Source of the DNA: Candidatus Atribacteria bacterium
Lineage (GTDB): Bacteria; Bipolaricaulota; Bipolaricaulia; UBA7950; UBA9294
Assembly: GCA_004525685.1 (NCBI GenBank)
Contig: SPBW01000047.1
Coordinates: 1-12,966, forward strand
Reading direction: 5' to 3'
Length of the DNA: 12,966 nt
A program made the translations under genes and the position numbers. A model generated the notes under the pieces. The model searched no databases. It was given only the letters and a program-made list of their open reading frames with translations, and was not told where the DNA came from. Below, one piece after another: positions 1-8,021 of the stretch (its first letter is position 1; each line of letters opens with the position of its first letter).

Positions 1-441
1 CATCGAAGCGTGGTCTGTTAGTACTCGATTGATCTCTTCAGGCATCGACTTGTTGCGGCTTCTCAGCCCGGACTCTACATGAGCAACAGGGATGTGTAGC
101 TTGGCGGCTGCAAGCGCCGCAGCGAGTGTTGAGTTGGTGTCTCCGTACGTAAGGACAACGTCAGGCCGTGCAGCATCAAGCCAGCGATCCAGTTGGCTCA
201 ACATTTGACCCGTTTGCTCTCCATGGGATCCTGAGCCGATCCCCAGATTGACATCGGCAGCTGGCAACCCCAACTCGTCGAAGAAACACTGCGACATGTT
301 GGCATCGTAGTGCTGGCCGGTATGGATGACCTGATGGTCAATCCGATCCACTCCCCTGTTGTTGAGCGCTCCAATCGCGCCATCGATCATCCCCAACTTG
401 ATGAACTGAGGCCTGGCACCGACGACGCTGGCAACTTTCAT
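1..441 (-). CDS. UDP-N-acetylglucosamine 2-epimerase (non-hydrolysing, WecB/WbpI-type), N-terminal part
   Basis: Partial gene: 147 codons from an ATG at 441 to the window edge, with the C-terminal half missing. Family members epimerise C2 of UDP-GlcNAc, or of a UDP-GlcNAc-derived uronic acid, in the cytoplasm and supply ManNAc-type sugars for surface glycans. Visible family motifs are VGARPQFIK (residues 7-15), HTGQHYDANMSQCFF, YGDTNSTLAAAL, HVESGLRS and MPEEINRVLTDH, all in the expected order. The start overlaps the stop of the upstream SDR gene in an ATGA (438-441), and AGGAGG lies 4 bases upstream (446-451). This implies translational coupling and places the enzyme in the same sugar pathway. 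From the N-terminus alone I cannot separate WecB (UDP-GlcNAc) from WbpI/WlbD (diacetamido-uronate) specificity. Confidence 0.93.
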   Translation of the reverse strand, partial: MKVASVVGARPQFIKLGMIDGAIGALNNRGVDRIDHQVIHTGQHYDANMSQCFFDELGLPAADVNLGIGSGSHGEQTGQMLSQLDRWLDAARPDVVLTYGDTNSTLAAALAAAKLHIPVAHVESGLRSRNKSMPEEINRVLTDHASM

Positions 442-1556
442 TCGCCCTCCTGCGCTTTTCCTTCCTGCGAGAAGACAGCGTGCATGACGTCGTCCGCAGG
501 CATCTGGTCAACATGCTTGAGCATGCTGCGTTCGATTGGCACCAGATTCTGGCGAGTCCACGCGACCGTCTCCGCAAGGCCTTCATCAAGACAGATGGAT
601 GCAGTGAACCCGATCTTCTCCTTCGCCTTGGCCGTGGAGCCGGAGCGCCTGCCAGATCGATCCCACTGCCGTTGCGGAGTAAGCTCAATGGGTGTGGCGT
701 TTCCTGCGTGCGCATTGATTGCATTCGCCAGGTCATGAATACTCGTCTCCACACCGCTTGCCAGATTGTAGACTTCTCCACCCTCTCCCCTGGTTGCACA
801 CAACAGGAGCCCGCGTACGATGTCATCGACATAGATGAAGTCGCGCGTCGCAACGCCTCCGTTTTCGACGGGTAAGGACAGCCCCTTGATCGCTCGATAG
901 ACAAACGTTGGGGTGACATTGCGCCAAACTGTAGCCGGTGTGCCCCTCCATCTGCCTGCTCCAAGGATTTCTCCAGGACCGTAGACGTTCTGGAATCGCG
1001 CCTTCACCACAGGCAGGCCATGGCGCATCTGATAGTAATTGGCGTAGAACTCGCCAATAATCTTCGAGATCTGGTAGGGTGTGTCGAGGGTCAGCGAGAC
1101 GGACGCGTCCTCTGATGTGGGCTCGGTTTGCTCGTACGTCTTCTTGGCGACGGTGCATCCCGCTGAGGCATAGATCACCTTTCGCAAGCTCCGGCGATCC
1201 TTCAGATGGTTGAAGAGCTTGAGCGTAGTCAGCGTGTTGTTCTCGTGATCGGCAAGCGGATCGTGCATCGAGTTCTGATTGCCATGAAAGGTCGCTAGAT
1301 GGAACACGACGTCTGCATCAGCCGCAAGCTGTGCCAGCACAGTGTCATCGGCAATGGATCCTTCAATGAAGGTTACGGCTGGCAGGTCGGGAACGTTCCC
1401 CCTCTCGGCGGACAGCAGATTGTCGATCACTTGTATCTTGCGAACACCGCTCTCTGCGAGGGCGGAAACAAGGTTGCTCCCAACGAACCCGGCACCGCCC
1501 ACGACAACGGCAGACAAGCCATCGAGACCCGATACTGCTCGCTTCGATAGCGTCAC
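438..1556 (-). CDS. NAD-dependent epimerase/dehydratase (extended SDR), nucleotide-sugar enzyme
   Basis: A 372-residue extended short-chain dehydrogenase/reductase. The Rossmann glycine motif VVVGGAGFVG ends at about residue 26. A catalytic serine region (YASAG, about 129-133) and the catalytic YQISK (161-165) follow, then FQNVYGPGE and RDFIYVDDIV, typical of sugar-nucleotide epimerases and dehydratases such as the GalE/RmlB relatives. The start is a GTG at 1556, with GAGGAG 5 bases upstream inside the end of the preceding gene. Only two bases separate it from that gene's TAA, so an in-frame start at 1619 inside the preceding gene is less likely. The stop overlaps the start of the 2-epimerase gene. 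The C-terminal tail beyond about residue 335 is longer than in the neighbouring SDR. The exact reaction (4-epimerase, dehydratase or reductase) cannot be read from the sequence. Confidence 0.9.
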   Translation of the reverse strand: MTLSKRAVSGLDGLSAVVVGGAGFVGSNLVSALAESGVRKIQVIDNLLSAERGNVPDLPAVTFIEGSIADDTVLAQLAADADVVFHLATFHGNQNSMHDPLADHENNTLTTLKLFNHLKDRRSLRKVIYASAGCTVAKKTYEQTEPTSEDASVSLTLDTPYQISKIIGEFYANYYQMRHGLPVVKARFQNVYGPGEILGAGRWRGTPATVWRNVTPTFVYRAIKGLSLPVENGGVATRDFIYVDDIVRGLLLCATRGEGGEVYNLASGVETSIHDLANAINAHAGNATPIELTPQRQWDRSGRRSGSTAKAKEKIGFTASICLDEGLAETVAWTRQNLVPIERSMLKHVDQMPADDVMHAVFSQEGKAQEGE

Positions 1557-1558
1557 CG

Positions 1559-2494
1559 TTACTCCTCTACTTGCTTGAGGTGCGTGTAGGTTTGCCCAAT
1601 GACACGCTGTCCATACCATTCAACAGTTCTCGGCACGCCTTCAGAAAGCGACACCTGCGGCGTCCAACCATAGATCGCGATGGTCTTTGAAGGATCGATC
1701 AGGATCGTGAAAGCATCATCTTCACCGCGAGGACGTTCTTCGACCGGTTCGGCAAGAGTCACACCCAATGCGCTGACAGTAAGATCGAACAACTCCTTGA
1801 TGGAATAGTCCGATCCAGAGGACGCATGGTATACACCCGACTCGCCTTGGCCGTCCAATGCCATGAGGACAAGCTTCACAAGGTCATCGATGAAGATGAA
1901 GTCGCGCCGCGTGTCCATCACAAAACATCTTTTGCCCGAGCTTAGCCGATCATAAAACGTCGGCAGCGGCCCACTCACGTTTCGCGGGCCATAGGCATTC
2001 GCCAGGCGGAACGAGATGTAGTCGATCCCTGAGTGCTGGATATATTGCTCGCCAGCAGTCTTGCTGATGGCATAGCTTGACTCGGGGTACAGCGGATGGT
2101 CAAGCGTGATCGGTTGCGCCTTCGGATAGAGGCCGTAGCAGAGGGCTGTCTGAAAATAGACCAGCCGCTTCACGCCGACGTTCTTTGCCGCACGAACGAC
2201 GTGCGCCGTACCAAGAGCGTTTGTTCTCACATCTTCCGGCCAATCATTCGGATCTTTGTAGGCGGCCGCTGCATGAACCACAACCTCCGGTTTGAATCGT
2301 TCGACAGTGCTATGCACGAGGATCTCATCCGCGATCGTCCCCTCCACCAATTCAAGACCTGGGTGGGGACTCAGATTCTCGCGTCGTCCAGTGGCGAAGT
2401 TGTCAATCACCAGAACCTCGTCGCCCCGATCCAGGAGCCGATCCGCAAGATGTGAACCGATGAATCCTGCTCCGCCCGTTATCAGTACTCTCAT
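1559..2494 (-). CDS. NAD-dependent epimerase/dehydratase (extended SDR), second copy
   Basis: A 311-residue extended SDR starting MRVLITGGAGFIGSHLADRL. The NAD-binding GGAGFIG is at residues 7-13, followed by VIDNF (acidic residue after beta-2, consistent with NAD rather than NADP). The active site has FQTALCYG (T116 in the Ser/Thr position) and YAISK (141-145). RLANAYGPRN and RDFIFIDDLV are typical of UDP-glucose 4-epimerase-like sugar enzymes. The start at 2494 is chosen because AAGGAG (2502-2507) lies 7 bases upstream. A further in-frame start at 2515 has no such site. It follows glycosyltransferase-like protein C after 44 bases and is followed after 2 bases by the other SDR. The two SDRs share fold and motifs but differ clearly in sequence, so they probably catalyse different steps rather than being a recent duplication. 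Confidence 0.92.
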   Translation of the reverse strand: MRVLITGGAGFIGSHLADRLLDRGDEVLVIDNFATGRRENLSPHPGLELVEGTIADEILVHSTVERFKPEVVVHAAAAYKDPNDWPEDVRTNALGTAHVVRAAKNVGVKRLVYFQTALCYGLYPKAQPITLDHPLYPESSYAISKTAGEQYIQHSGIDYISFRLANAYGPRNVSGPLPTFYDRLSSGKRCFVMDTRRDFIFIDDLVKLVLMALDGQGESGVYHASSGSDYSIKELFDLTVSALGVTLAEPVEERPRGEDDAFTILIDPSKTIAIYGWTPQVSLSEGVPRTVEWYGQRVIGQTYTHLKQVEE

Positions 2495-2538
2495 CTTGTC
2501 ACTCCTTCTCATCACCGATTCATTCTATCCCACGCGTC

Positions 2539-3894
2539 TCACTTGCCGCGAACGCGCTTCTCGACGCGCCTTAAGAACCGTCCCAGAGAGCGTGGACCTC
2601 GCCGTGCCAACACGTGAAGCGCTCGTGCGCCAACGCCAATCACAAGAGGGAAGAGCCACCCAATCCACCCGGCACATCGCACACCCGCTGCACGAAGCGG
2701 ATTCCACGGTTCTGTCGACGCGCGTGCTGGGCAACCCGTCACGTGCTGCGTCTGAAGCGACGTCCGAAGCACGAGGTCGACAAATCGTTGGTACGTATAC
2801 CTACCCGACACGACGATGTCGTCGTATGCCCGTTCCACCATGCGAAGTCTATCCGACTCATCCATCGAGTTTCTGACCAACTCGCCTAGGTTTCCGAGAT
2901 CCTTGTCAATGGGAACATAGTGAGTGCCTGGCTCCAGAATTCCGTTGTAGTCGCCTGAAACAAGGAGCTGCCCTGTTCTGGTAGCTACTGCCTCAAGATG
3001 CCGCGGAGAAAGCGCAACCAGAGGGAACGCGCCATCAGATCCAGGAAAGCAGGCGGCTTCGACTTCATCAAAAAGCGCGTGAGGATGTTCGGCAACATAT
3101 CGCTGCACGCAACGAGAAATCTCGCCTGTCGGATCATGCAAACTGGCACCGCCCTCGATTCCAAGGACATATCGACATCGCAGCAGAAATTGATACCAGG
3201 AGTCGCCAAGGAATGTATCCTCGAATTGCGTCGAGATATCTGTTCGCAGGTCCTGGCCCTGCGCTGCAGCCAAGAAGGCACGGGCGATCTCGATCTTCAA
3301 TTGCCCGTGATACCCAAGATTGTGGCGAACGCCATGCGCGCGATAGCCCACGTCAATCGCACGATCCTTGGGCTTCGTCGACGCGAGTTGCTCAATTCGC
3401 CTCAATGTGCGCGGCTCCAAATACCCCGTCAGGACTTGGTGAATGGCCACTTTGGACCGATCAACTGTGTCGTAGATGGCTGGCCACGTGATCTTGGGAG
3501 CAACAGACAAGACGTTGTCCACTGCTAGCCGCTCTATGAATTCGCAGAGATTGGTCGTGAAGACATGTTCGTCCTGCGGTAGTGCAATTCTCACAGCTCG
3601 ACTCTCGGACAGAAACTCCAGCTGCGACATGAGCCGCTGAAATCGGTTGTTACGCACTCGCGAGGAGAGAAGTGTCGTGTGGAAGACAATCAAATCAAAC
3701 GGCATCCGTGCCAGCACATGTGGGACAGGTTGACTGGCAACATTCACGTAGATGCAATCGGCATCAGACCATCGCCTAAATGAGAACAGGTGATCGGCAA
3801 TCGTCGCACGAAGCGGATATTCCAAGGTTCGGTACAAGACAAGGATCTTGCGTCCGCGGCCCTTCAATCTGTTGCTCTGCATCGCTTGGGCCAT
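2539..3894 (-). CDS. Glycosyltransferase-like protein C (GT-B type, divergent paralogue)
   Basis: A 451-residue protein that resembles bacterial glycosyltransferases with a C-terminal Glyco_trans_1_2-like domain. It shares ordered landmarks with proteins A and B: QDEH (107-110), TGYLE (156-160), DVGYR (181-185), WYQFL (233-237), GIEGGASLHDPTG (245-257), SPRHLEA (296-302) and SGDYNGILEPGTHYVPIDKD (313-332). It is far more diverged from A and B than they are from each other. The C-terminus has a hydrophobic stretch (GWIGWLFPLVIGVGARALHV) followed by an arginine-rich end, suggesting peripheral membrane contact. The ATG at 3894 overlaps the stop of the asparagine-synthase-like gene as TGATG. A GTG one codon upstream is possible. 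Sugar donor and acceptor are unknown, and the glycosyltransferase assignment is from motif recognition, not a search. Confidence 0.75.
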   Translation of the reverse strand: MAQAMQSNRLKGRGRKILVLYRTLEYPLRATIADHLFSFRRWSDADCIYVNVASQPVPHVLARMPFDLIVFHTTLLSSRVRNNRFQRLMSQLEFLSESRAVRIALPQDEHVFTTNLCEFIERLAVDNVLSVAPKITWPAIYDTVDRSKVAIHQVLTGYLEPRTLRRIEQLASTKPKDRAIDVGYRAHGVRHNLGYHGQLKIEIARAFLAAAQGQDLRTDISTQFEDTFLGDSWYQFLLRCRYVLGIEGGASLHDPTGEISRCVQRYVAEHPHALFDEVEAACFPGSDGAFPLVALSPRHLEAVATRTGQLLVSGDYNGILEPGTHYVPIDKDLGNLGELVRNSMDESDRLRMVERAYDDIVVSGRYTYQRFVDLVLRTSLQTQHVTGCPARASTEPWNPLRAAGVRCAGWIGWLFPLVIGVGARALHVLARRGPRSLGRFLRRVEKRVRGK

Positions 3895-5372
3895 CACGTT
3901 GCGGGACGATCAAGATACCGCAAGCACCAGGCACCGATCGAATAGAGGGCCCACGTCGAACGATCCATTGTCGTATGCTTTGCGGCATCGAATGAGATCC
4001 TGTCACGCTGCGCGACAGATGCGAGCACGCGGTCAATCGATGGCCACTCCCAGCTCGTATAGGGCACGGGGAAGCCCATCTTCTCATAGCGGGTACGTAC
4101 CTTCTCGGGCAGAATCCCTTTCAGCGCCTCCCTCATCATGTGCTTGGGGATGGGGGCACGCTCGCTCGGACGAATCGAGCAGGCATACTCCACAATGCGG
4201 TGATCAATGAGCGGACTCACGGGAGCAACACCGGTGTACCGGCCCACCTGCTCATCGAGAGTGAGGATGGCGGGCAATCCGAGGGTCAAGTTGATTCGAT
4301 GGATATTGTTCTCCACGGGCTGGCTGCGATCCCACATCTCAAGCACGCGCTCGGTCGCATAGAGCACGTCGTCGCCTCGCGCCAGCAGGCCGCCTGTAAA
4401 CGTTGCCAACCCATCTCGCAGCACCTTCTCGACCATCGGCTCATAGCGAACCATGTACCGATCCCGCAGCAGTCCGCGAGCCGCTGCCGCCATTGCCAGA
4501 ACCATCGTGTTCCAGTTGTATCCAAGAAACTCCTCGTCCCCGCCCTCGCCAGTGAACGCAAAGCGATAGCCGCGGGCGGCGGCCTCCTTGGCGACAATCA
4601 CCTGCGGAATGACGCCAAGACCGGCGCAAGGATCGGGAAGGATCTCGGCAAGCTGCGGAAGCAGCGTCTGAAAGGACTCCTTTGCGATCTGGACTGGCGT
4701 ATGCTTCATGGCGCTATCAGCTTCCTTAAGCACAGCGTCAATGTAGTTCATCTCCGAGTAGCCCTCTTCTTCGTAGAAGCCAGAGAAGCACTCAGAGGGC
4801 CGCGCAAGCAACGTCATGGCACTGGAGTCAAGTCCGCCAGAGAGATAGGCAGTGAACGGGCGCTCTGCGATGATGGCCAAGCGGAACTCCACAGCATCGC
4901 GGATCAGATCTGTTAGGTCTTCTGCGCGAAACGGGCGCTCATTGAACTCAATTGCCCAGTAACTCTCGCGCACAAAGGATCCCATCGCATCGATACGCAC
5001 GAACTCGCCGGGCAGCACCTTGCGAACACCCGCGAAGAAGGTTTGGTCATCAAATGGAAGTTGAAACTGCAGATAGTCATGGGTAATCAGATCCCAGTTT
5101 GCATCGGCTCCGATCGACTCGCCTACCCATGCCAAGTCCGGCGACACGAAGACCTGGTTCTGATGGATGGCATAGTAGATATTGCGCGCACCCAGCCGGT
5201 CGCGAAACAGCACAAGGCGTTCGCCTTCGGAAAAGACCCCAGAGAACTCACCACGAGAATCCCGAACAGCCCTAGAAGAAAGATGATCCGTCTCTAGATC
5301 TGTGATCCCTGAGACAAACCTCAGACTCGATGCAGGAATGTCCTGCAAAGCAATCGCCCACCTGTCGTTCAT
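3894..5372 (-). CDS. Asparagine-synthase-like amidotransferase lacking the glutaminase nucleophile
   Basis: A 492-residue relative of asparagine synthetase B. The synthetase domain is intact: pyrophosphatase loop TAYLSGGLDSS (174-184) and GEGGDEEFLGY (275-285). The N-terminal glutaminase domain is cut short. Only its later half is recognisable (GEFSGVF at 41-47, RDRLGARNIYY at 57-67), and the catalytic Cys that normally follows the initiator Met is absent, as is the glutamine-binding first half. Family members in polysaccharide loci, such as WbpS of Pseudomonas, are thought to amidate uronic acid residues; here ammonia rather than glutamine might be the nitrogen source (inference). The start is uncertain: an ATG at 5372 (weak GGGGG 4 bases upstream) or a GTG at 5393. 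An in-frame stop lies a short way upstream, so the missing half is not encoded there. The stop overlaps the next start. Confidence 0.88.
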   Translation of the reverse strand: MNDRWAIALQDIPASSLRFVSGITDLETDHLSSRAVRDSRGEFSGVFSEGERLVLFRDRLGARNIYYAIHQNQVFVSPDLAWVGESIGADANWDLITHDYLQFQLPFDDQTFFAGVRKVLPGEFVRIDAMGSFVRESYWAIEFNERPFRAEDLTDLIRDAVEFRLAIIAERPFTAYLSGGLDSSAMTLLARPSECFSGFYEEEGYSEMNYIDAVLKEADSAMKHTPVQIAKESFQTLLPQLAEILPDPCAGLGVIPQVIVAKEAAARGYRFAFTGEGGDEEFLGYNWNTMVLAMAAAARGLLRDRYMVRYEPMVEKVLRDGLATFTGGLLARGDDVLYATERVLEMWDRSQPVENNIHRINLTLGLPAILTLDEQVGRYTGVAPVSPLIDHRIVEYACSIRPSERAPIPKHMMREALKGILPEKVRTRYEKMGFPVPYTSWEWPSIDRVLASVAQRDRISFDAAKHTTMDRSTWALYSIGAWCLRYLDRPAT

Positions 5373-5523
5373 CGAACCCCCATTCGATCTCACGCGCCTC
5401 GTTCTGCTTCACAGGGTGATGCACAAGCGCTGATGTCTCATTTGAACTGTCCTTGTCACTGTACTTGAATGCACCGCGTGATGTCTAGATCATCCCGAAT
5501 GCTGACAAGAGAAGCGCGGTCGC

Positions 5524-6864
5524 TCAGAGTTGCCTGCGTTTCTTGTACAGTCGGACAAGCGGCTTCATAACCGGGCGAATGATCGGCACAACAAACCGTC
5601 TGGCAAATGGCGACCGCTGCGTCCACCCGTACAATCGCCTCATCACCTCTAACAGAACGCGGCTCACGAACGAGGCAACAACGTCAGGTCGAACCGCATT
5701 GGAACGGAGCATCAGCTTCGAGAACGCGTGCTTCCGCACTGGTGATAGCCCGCAACTCTCAAGGACTCGATCAAATCCGTTGATGAAACGCTCGTATGAA
5801 TACGCACCTGAGTCTATCAGGTCCCGCCAAGCGGCTTGGGTGATCTCACTCCGAGCATCCTTCGATCGAAACCGCGCGATTACCTCGTCGAAGTTTGAGA
5901 AGTCCTTCTTCAGTGAGATGTAATGTCGTTCCTCGTCGAGGACGCCTGAGTATCTGCCCTCGAACAGAATCTGAGTGATCCCAAAGGCAGCAGCCTCAAA
6001 ATGCCGTGGACTGACGGTCCGATAGAAGATACGTCCCTCCTCGGGAGACATGACCGGCTCAAGCCGTCGCACCATTTCCTCAAACGATGCCTGCGGGTAT
6101 AGCTCTCGCAACTCCCGGTACCGGCTGTAAACAGACCCGTCAAGATCGAACACGGAGACCCCCGCCTCCACTCCGATGCACGCCCGACACTGACCAAGGA
6201 ATTGATACCATGCTTTTCCGTAGAGTCTATGATGCTCTTCGGTTTCGATATCAAGGACAAGATCAAGCCCCTGGCACCGTCGCAACGTCTCCTCGGCAAT
6301 GTGTGTCTTCTCCCGCGCAGACTTGCCCATGTAGGGAGAGAGAGGCCGAGTGCGATAGCCAATATCAATCGATCGATTCGAATCCGGTAGCGCAAACCTC
6401 TGCGCTGCCTGGAGCATTTCCTTGCTGACATACCCCGCCAACGTCGGCACGACCATCTCGATGCCTGTGTGATCGCTGTAAACCCTGGGCCCCCACACCT
6501 CATCAAGCAATGTATAGACGCAGTTAATCTTGTGGTTCCGAAGGAACGCGAAGCGCGTAGGACAGGCATAATACTCATCCTGGAAGAACGTAATCTTGTA
6601 GCTCTCTCTGCAGCCATCAATGTACTCCAGCCATCTCTGACCTAACCCGTAGTGAGCGCTGGCGAAAAGGGTGTAGTGCATGACAATCACGTCAAATTGC
6701 CAGTCCCTGAGCGTGGGAGGGAAGCCATAGATTGTGTTGATCGGACAGACGTCAAAGCGTGAGTGCCTGCGGAAAGAGCCAATATGCTCTCTGATTGTGG
6801 CCGCATCTCTGAAGGCAAATGGTCTGCTATAGAGCATAAGGATACCGCCCCGTACCGCCTTCAT
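5524..6864 (-). CDS. Glycosyltransferase-like protein A
   Basis: A 446-residue protein of the same family as proteins B and C. Landmarks are FFQDEYY (93-99), DIGYR (167-171), LVLDIET (202-208), LYGKAWYQFLGQC (214-226), GVEAGVSVFDLDG (231-243), SPRHFEAAAFG (285-295) and YSGVL (305-309). The SPRHFE region plus the following segment corresponds to the nucleotide-sugar-binding half of GT-B enzymes of the Glyco_trans_1_2 type. By eye about half of the residues match protein B, with almost no gaps. The C-terminus is an amphipathic, strongly basic tail ending LVRLYKKRRQL, consistent with attachment to the inner membrane. The ATG at 6864 has GGAGG 4 bases upstream and AGGAGG 10 bases upstream. It lies between the methyltransferase and the asparagine-synthase-like gene. 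Donor sugar unknown; no membrane-spanning segment or signal peptide is evident. Confidence 0.78.
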   Translation of the reverse strand: MKAVRGGILMLYSRPFAFRDAATIREHIGSFRRHSRFDVCPINTIYGFPPTLRDWQFDVIVMHYTLFASAHYGLGQRWLEYIDGCRESYKITFFQDEYYACPTRFAFLRNHKINCVYTLLDEVWGPRVYSDHTGIEMVVPTLAGYVSKEMLQAAQRFALPDSNRSIDIGYRTRPLSPYMGKSAREKTHIAEETLRRCQGLDLVLDIETEEHHRLYGKAWYQFLGQCRACIGVEAGVSVFDLDGSVYSRYRELRELYPQASFEEMVRRLEPVMSPEEGRIFYRTVSPRHFEAAAFGITQILFEGRYSGVLDEERHYISLKKDFSNFDEVIARFRSKDARSEITQAAWRDLIDSGAYSYERFINGFDRVLESCGLSPVRKHAFSKLMLRSNAVRPDVVASFVSRVLLEVMRRLYGWTQRSPFARRFVVPIIRPVMKPLVRLYKKRRQL

Positions 6865-6983
6865 GATGCCTCCCCCTCCTGCGACCTACCCCGTCAGTCC
6901 CGGCCAACCTGCGATTCTGAACTCTAGCCATCACAGGAGATGCCCAATGTCGATGGCCGAGGTGCCCTTCACCACGCGAACAG

Positions 6984-7790
6984 CTATTTCGTCACATCGA
7001 TGTACAAATCCAACCCCAACAATGGCCCAACGACTCGCAGCAGCTTCTTTCGCTGAAGAACCACCGATCCAACCAAGCCCAGATCATCGCAATTCTCCTT
7101 GTGAATGGACAGGCGAGAGAAGCGACGAAAGAGACTCTTCGCTTGCCTGATCGAGGTGAACTCCGTAATCGGAGCCGCTGCTCCATCGAGGCCATCATAT
7201 TGAAGTCGCTGCTCTCTGCTAAGCTCTGGCGGCACCCCCAGGAGCGCACGCAGCGTCTTCCATGGCCAATCCTTCCATTGCCTCAGAGAGAAGCGGTTAT
7301 AGAGCATGATTCGCGCGCTTCCTCCGGGCCGAAGAACCCTGTGCGCCTCGTCTACACAACGAGCGATATCCCCTGTGTGGTGGAAACAGCCCACAGACAC
7401 GACAACGTCGAACGCGTTGTCTGGCAAGTCAGATTGCAGGAAATCTGCTTGGATGGCTTTTCCAGAGAAGCCCCCCACACGCATCCGATGATTCATCAGA
7501 TCGACCTGATTCTCAGCAATGTCCATCCCCAAGTAATCAGCCCCGGTCTCGGCGATCTTCTGCCCCAATGTCCCGAAGCCGAGTCCAACTTCAAGAACTC
7601 GTTTCCCGAACATCTCTTCGGCACCGATGCGCTTCAGTAGATACGGGTAGTAGGCCAAGTAGGCTCGGTCGTAATTCGCCAAGGCCTCAGGCGTGATCTC
7701 GTTTAGGACAACATTGCCCGAGTTATAGGATTGACACCAGCTGTTCCAGAAAGCCAGGCTATCTTGCTGCCTAGAGGTGCTAGTTTCCAT
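6984..7790 (-). CDS. Class I SAM-dependent methyltransferase
   Basis: A 268-residue methyltransferase of the Methyltransf_11/UbiE-like type. Motif I is VLEVGLGFGT (65-74), the acidic residue after beta-2 is in YLGMD (D90), ADF follows at 115-117, motif IV is FDVVVSVGCFHHT (127-139) and RVLRPGG is at 151-157. A C-terminal part of about 100 residues probably forms the acceptor site. It probably methylates a sugar hydroxyl, amino or carboxyl group of the glycan or its precursor in the cytoplasm; the position cannot be deduced. The ATG at 7790 is preceded 7 bases upstream by AAGGGAG. A longer in-frame start at 7865 lacks a ribosome binding site and adds a non-conserved stretch. It sits between the two close paralogues B and A, so it may act on the sugar that one of them transfers. 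Confidence 0.85.
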   Translation of the reverse strand: METSTSRQQDSLAFWNSWCQSYNSGNVVLNEITPEALANYDRAYLAYYPYLLKRIGAEEMFGKRVLEVGLGFGTLGQKIAETGADYLGMDIAENQVDLMNHRMRVGGFSGKAIQADFLQSDLPDNAFDVVVSVGCFHHTGDIARCVDEAHRVLRPGGSARIMLYNRFSLRQWKDWPWKTLRALLGVPPELSREQRLQYDGLDGAAAPITEFTSIRQAKSLFRRFSRLSIHKENCDDLGLVGSVVLQRKKLLRVVGPLLGLDLYIDVTK

Positions 7791-8021
7791 GCACGTGCTC
7801 CCTTTTGTGTCGCATCGATCCAATTGCCAAGCCCCCAGACACGGAATCGCCATATGGAGTCGCATATCCTGTCAAAGCGACCAAGCATACTGAAGTTCGA
7901 TGAACGAGTCTATTCGAGGGGCAAGTGTTCGATCACAAGACCCCGCACTGTGTTCCTGGAAATCCTGCTGCCTGACACGTTCTTCCACGCTCTTCGCTCG
8001 ACCTGGGTCCAGCAAAAGCGA
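7791..8021. other. Intergenic gap of 231 bases, the longest in the window
   Basis: This gap lies between glycosyltransferase-like protein B and the methyltransferase. It holds the methyltransferase ribosome binding site at its lower end and a stem-loop near its upper end. A TTGACA hexamer occurs on the minus strand at 7870-7875, but no convincing -10 element follows at the right spacing. No coding sequence with a ribosome binding site is visible. It could carry an internal promoter or a processing site, but the sequence does not prove either. Confidence 0.5.
7989..8019 (-). other. Stem-loop just after the stop codon of protein B
   Basis: Reading the minus strand, this 31-base segment folds on itself. 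The outer arms GCTTTTGC and GCGAAGAGC pair with one wobble and one bulged G, and the inner GGAC/GTCG arms close on a CCAG loop. That gives 12 pairs with one mismatch. It begins two bases after the TGA of protein B. No run of T follows, so it is not a standard intrinsic terminator; it may protect or process the mRNA, weaken read-through, or be chance. Confidence 0.35.

Noticed and set aside
338..964. A 208-codon minus-strand frame overlapping the 372-residue SDR and the 2-epimerase
   Set aside because: It runs out of frame through two genes with clear family motifs and has an arginine/serine-rich shadow composition.
4140..4916. A 258-codon open frame on the plus strand
   Set aside because: It lies entirely antisense to the asparagine-synthase-like gene, shows no recognisable motif or ribosome binding site, and is explained by the codon pattern of the real gene.
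5373..5523. Possible lost N-terminal glutaminase part of the asparagine-synthase-like gene or a promoter
   Set aside because: No frame here encodes Met-Cys-Gly-type sequence, an in-frame stop precedes the GTG at 5393, and no paired promoter hexamers or strong hairpin were seen.
6865..6983. A short minus-strand frame and a six-base inverted repeat in the gap before protein A
   Set aside because: The frame lacks a ribosome binding site and overlaps the protein A start out of frame; the repeat arms are short with a long loop and no T run.
7101..7640. A 179-codon open frame on the plus strand
   Set aside because: It is antisense to the methyltransferase, whose SAM-binding motifs are clear; the plus-strand product has no family features.
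7840..7875. A TTGACA on the minus strand (7870-7875) as a possible -35 element for the methyltransferase
   Set aside because: At 15 to 17 bases spacing the -10 position reads TATGGC to TGGCGA, a poor match, so the hexamer alone does not support a promoter call.
7703..7888. A 61-codon minus-strand frame overlapping the start of the methyltransferase
   Set aside because: It has no ribosome binding site and overlaps the well-supported methyltransferase start in another frame.
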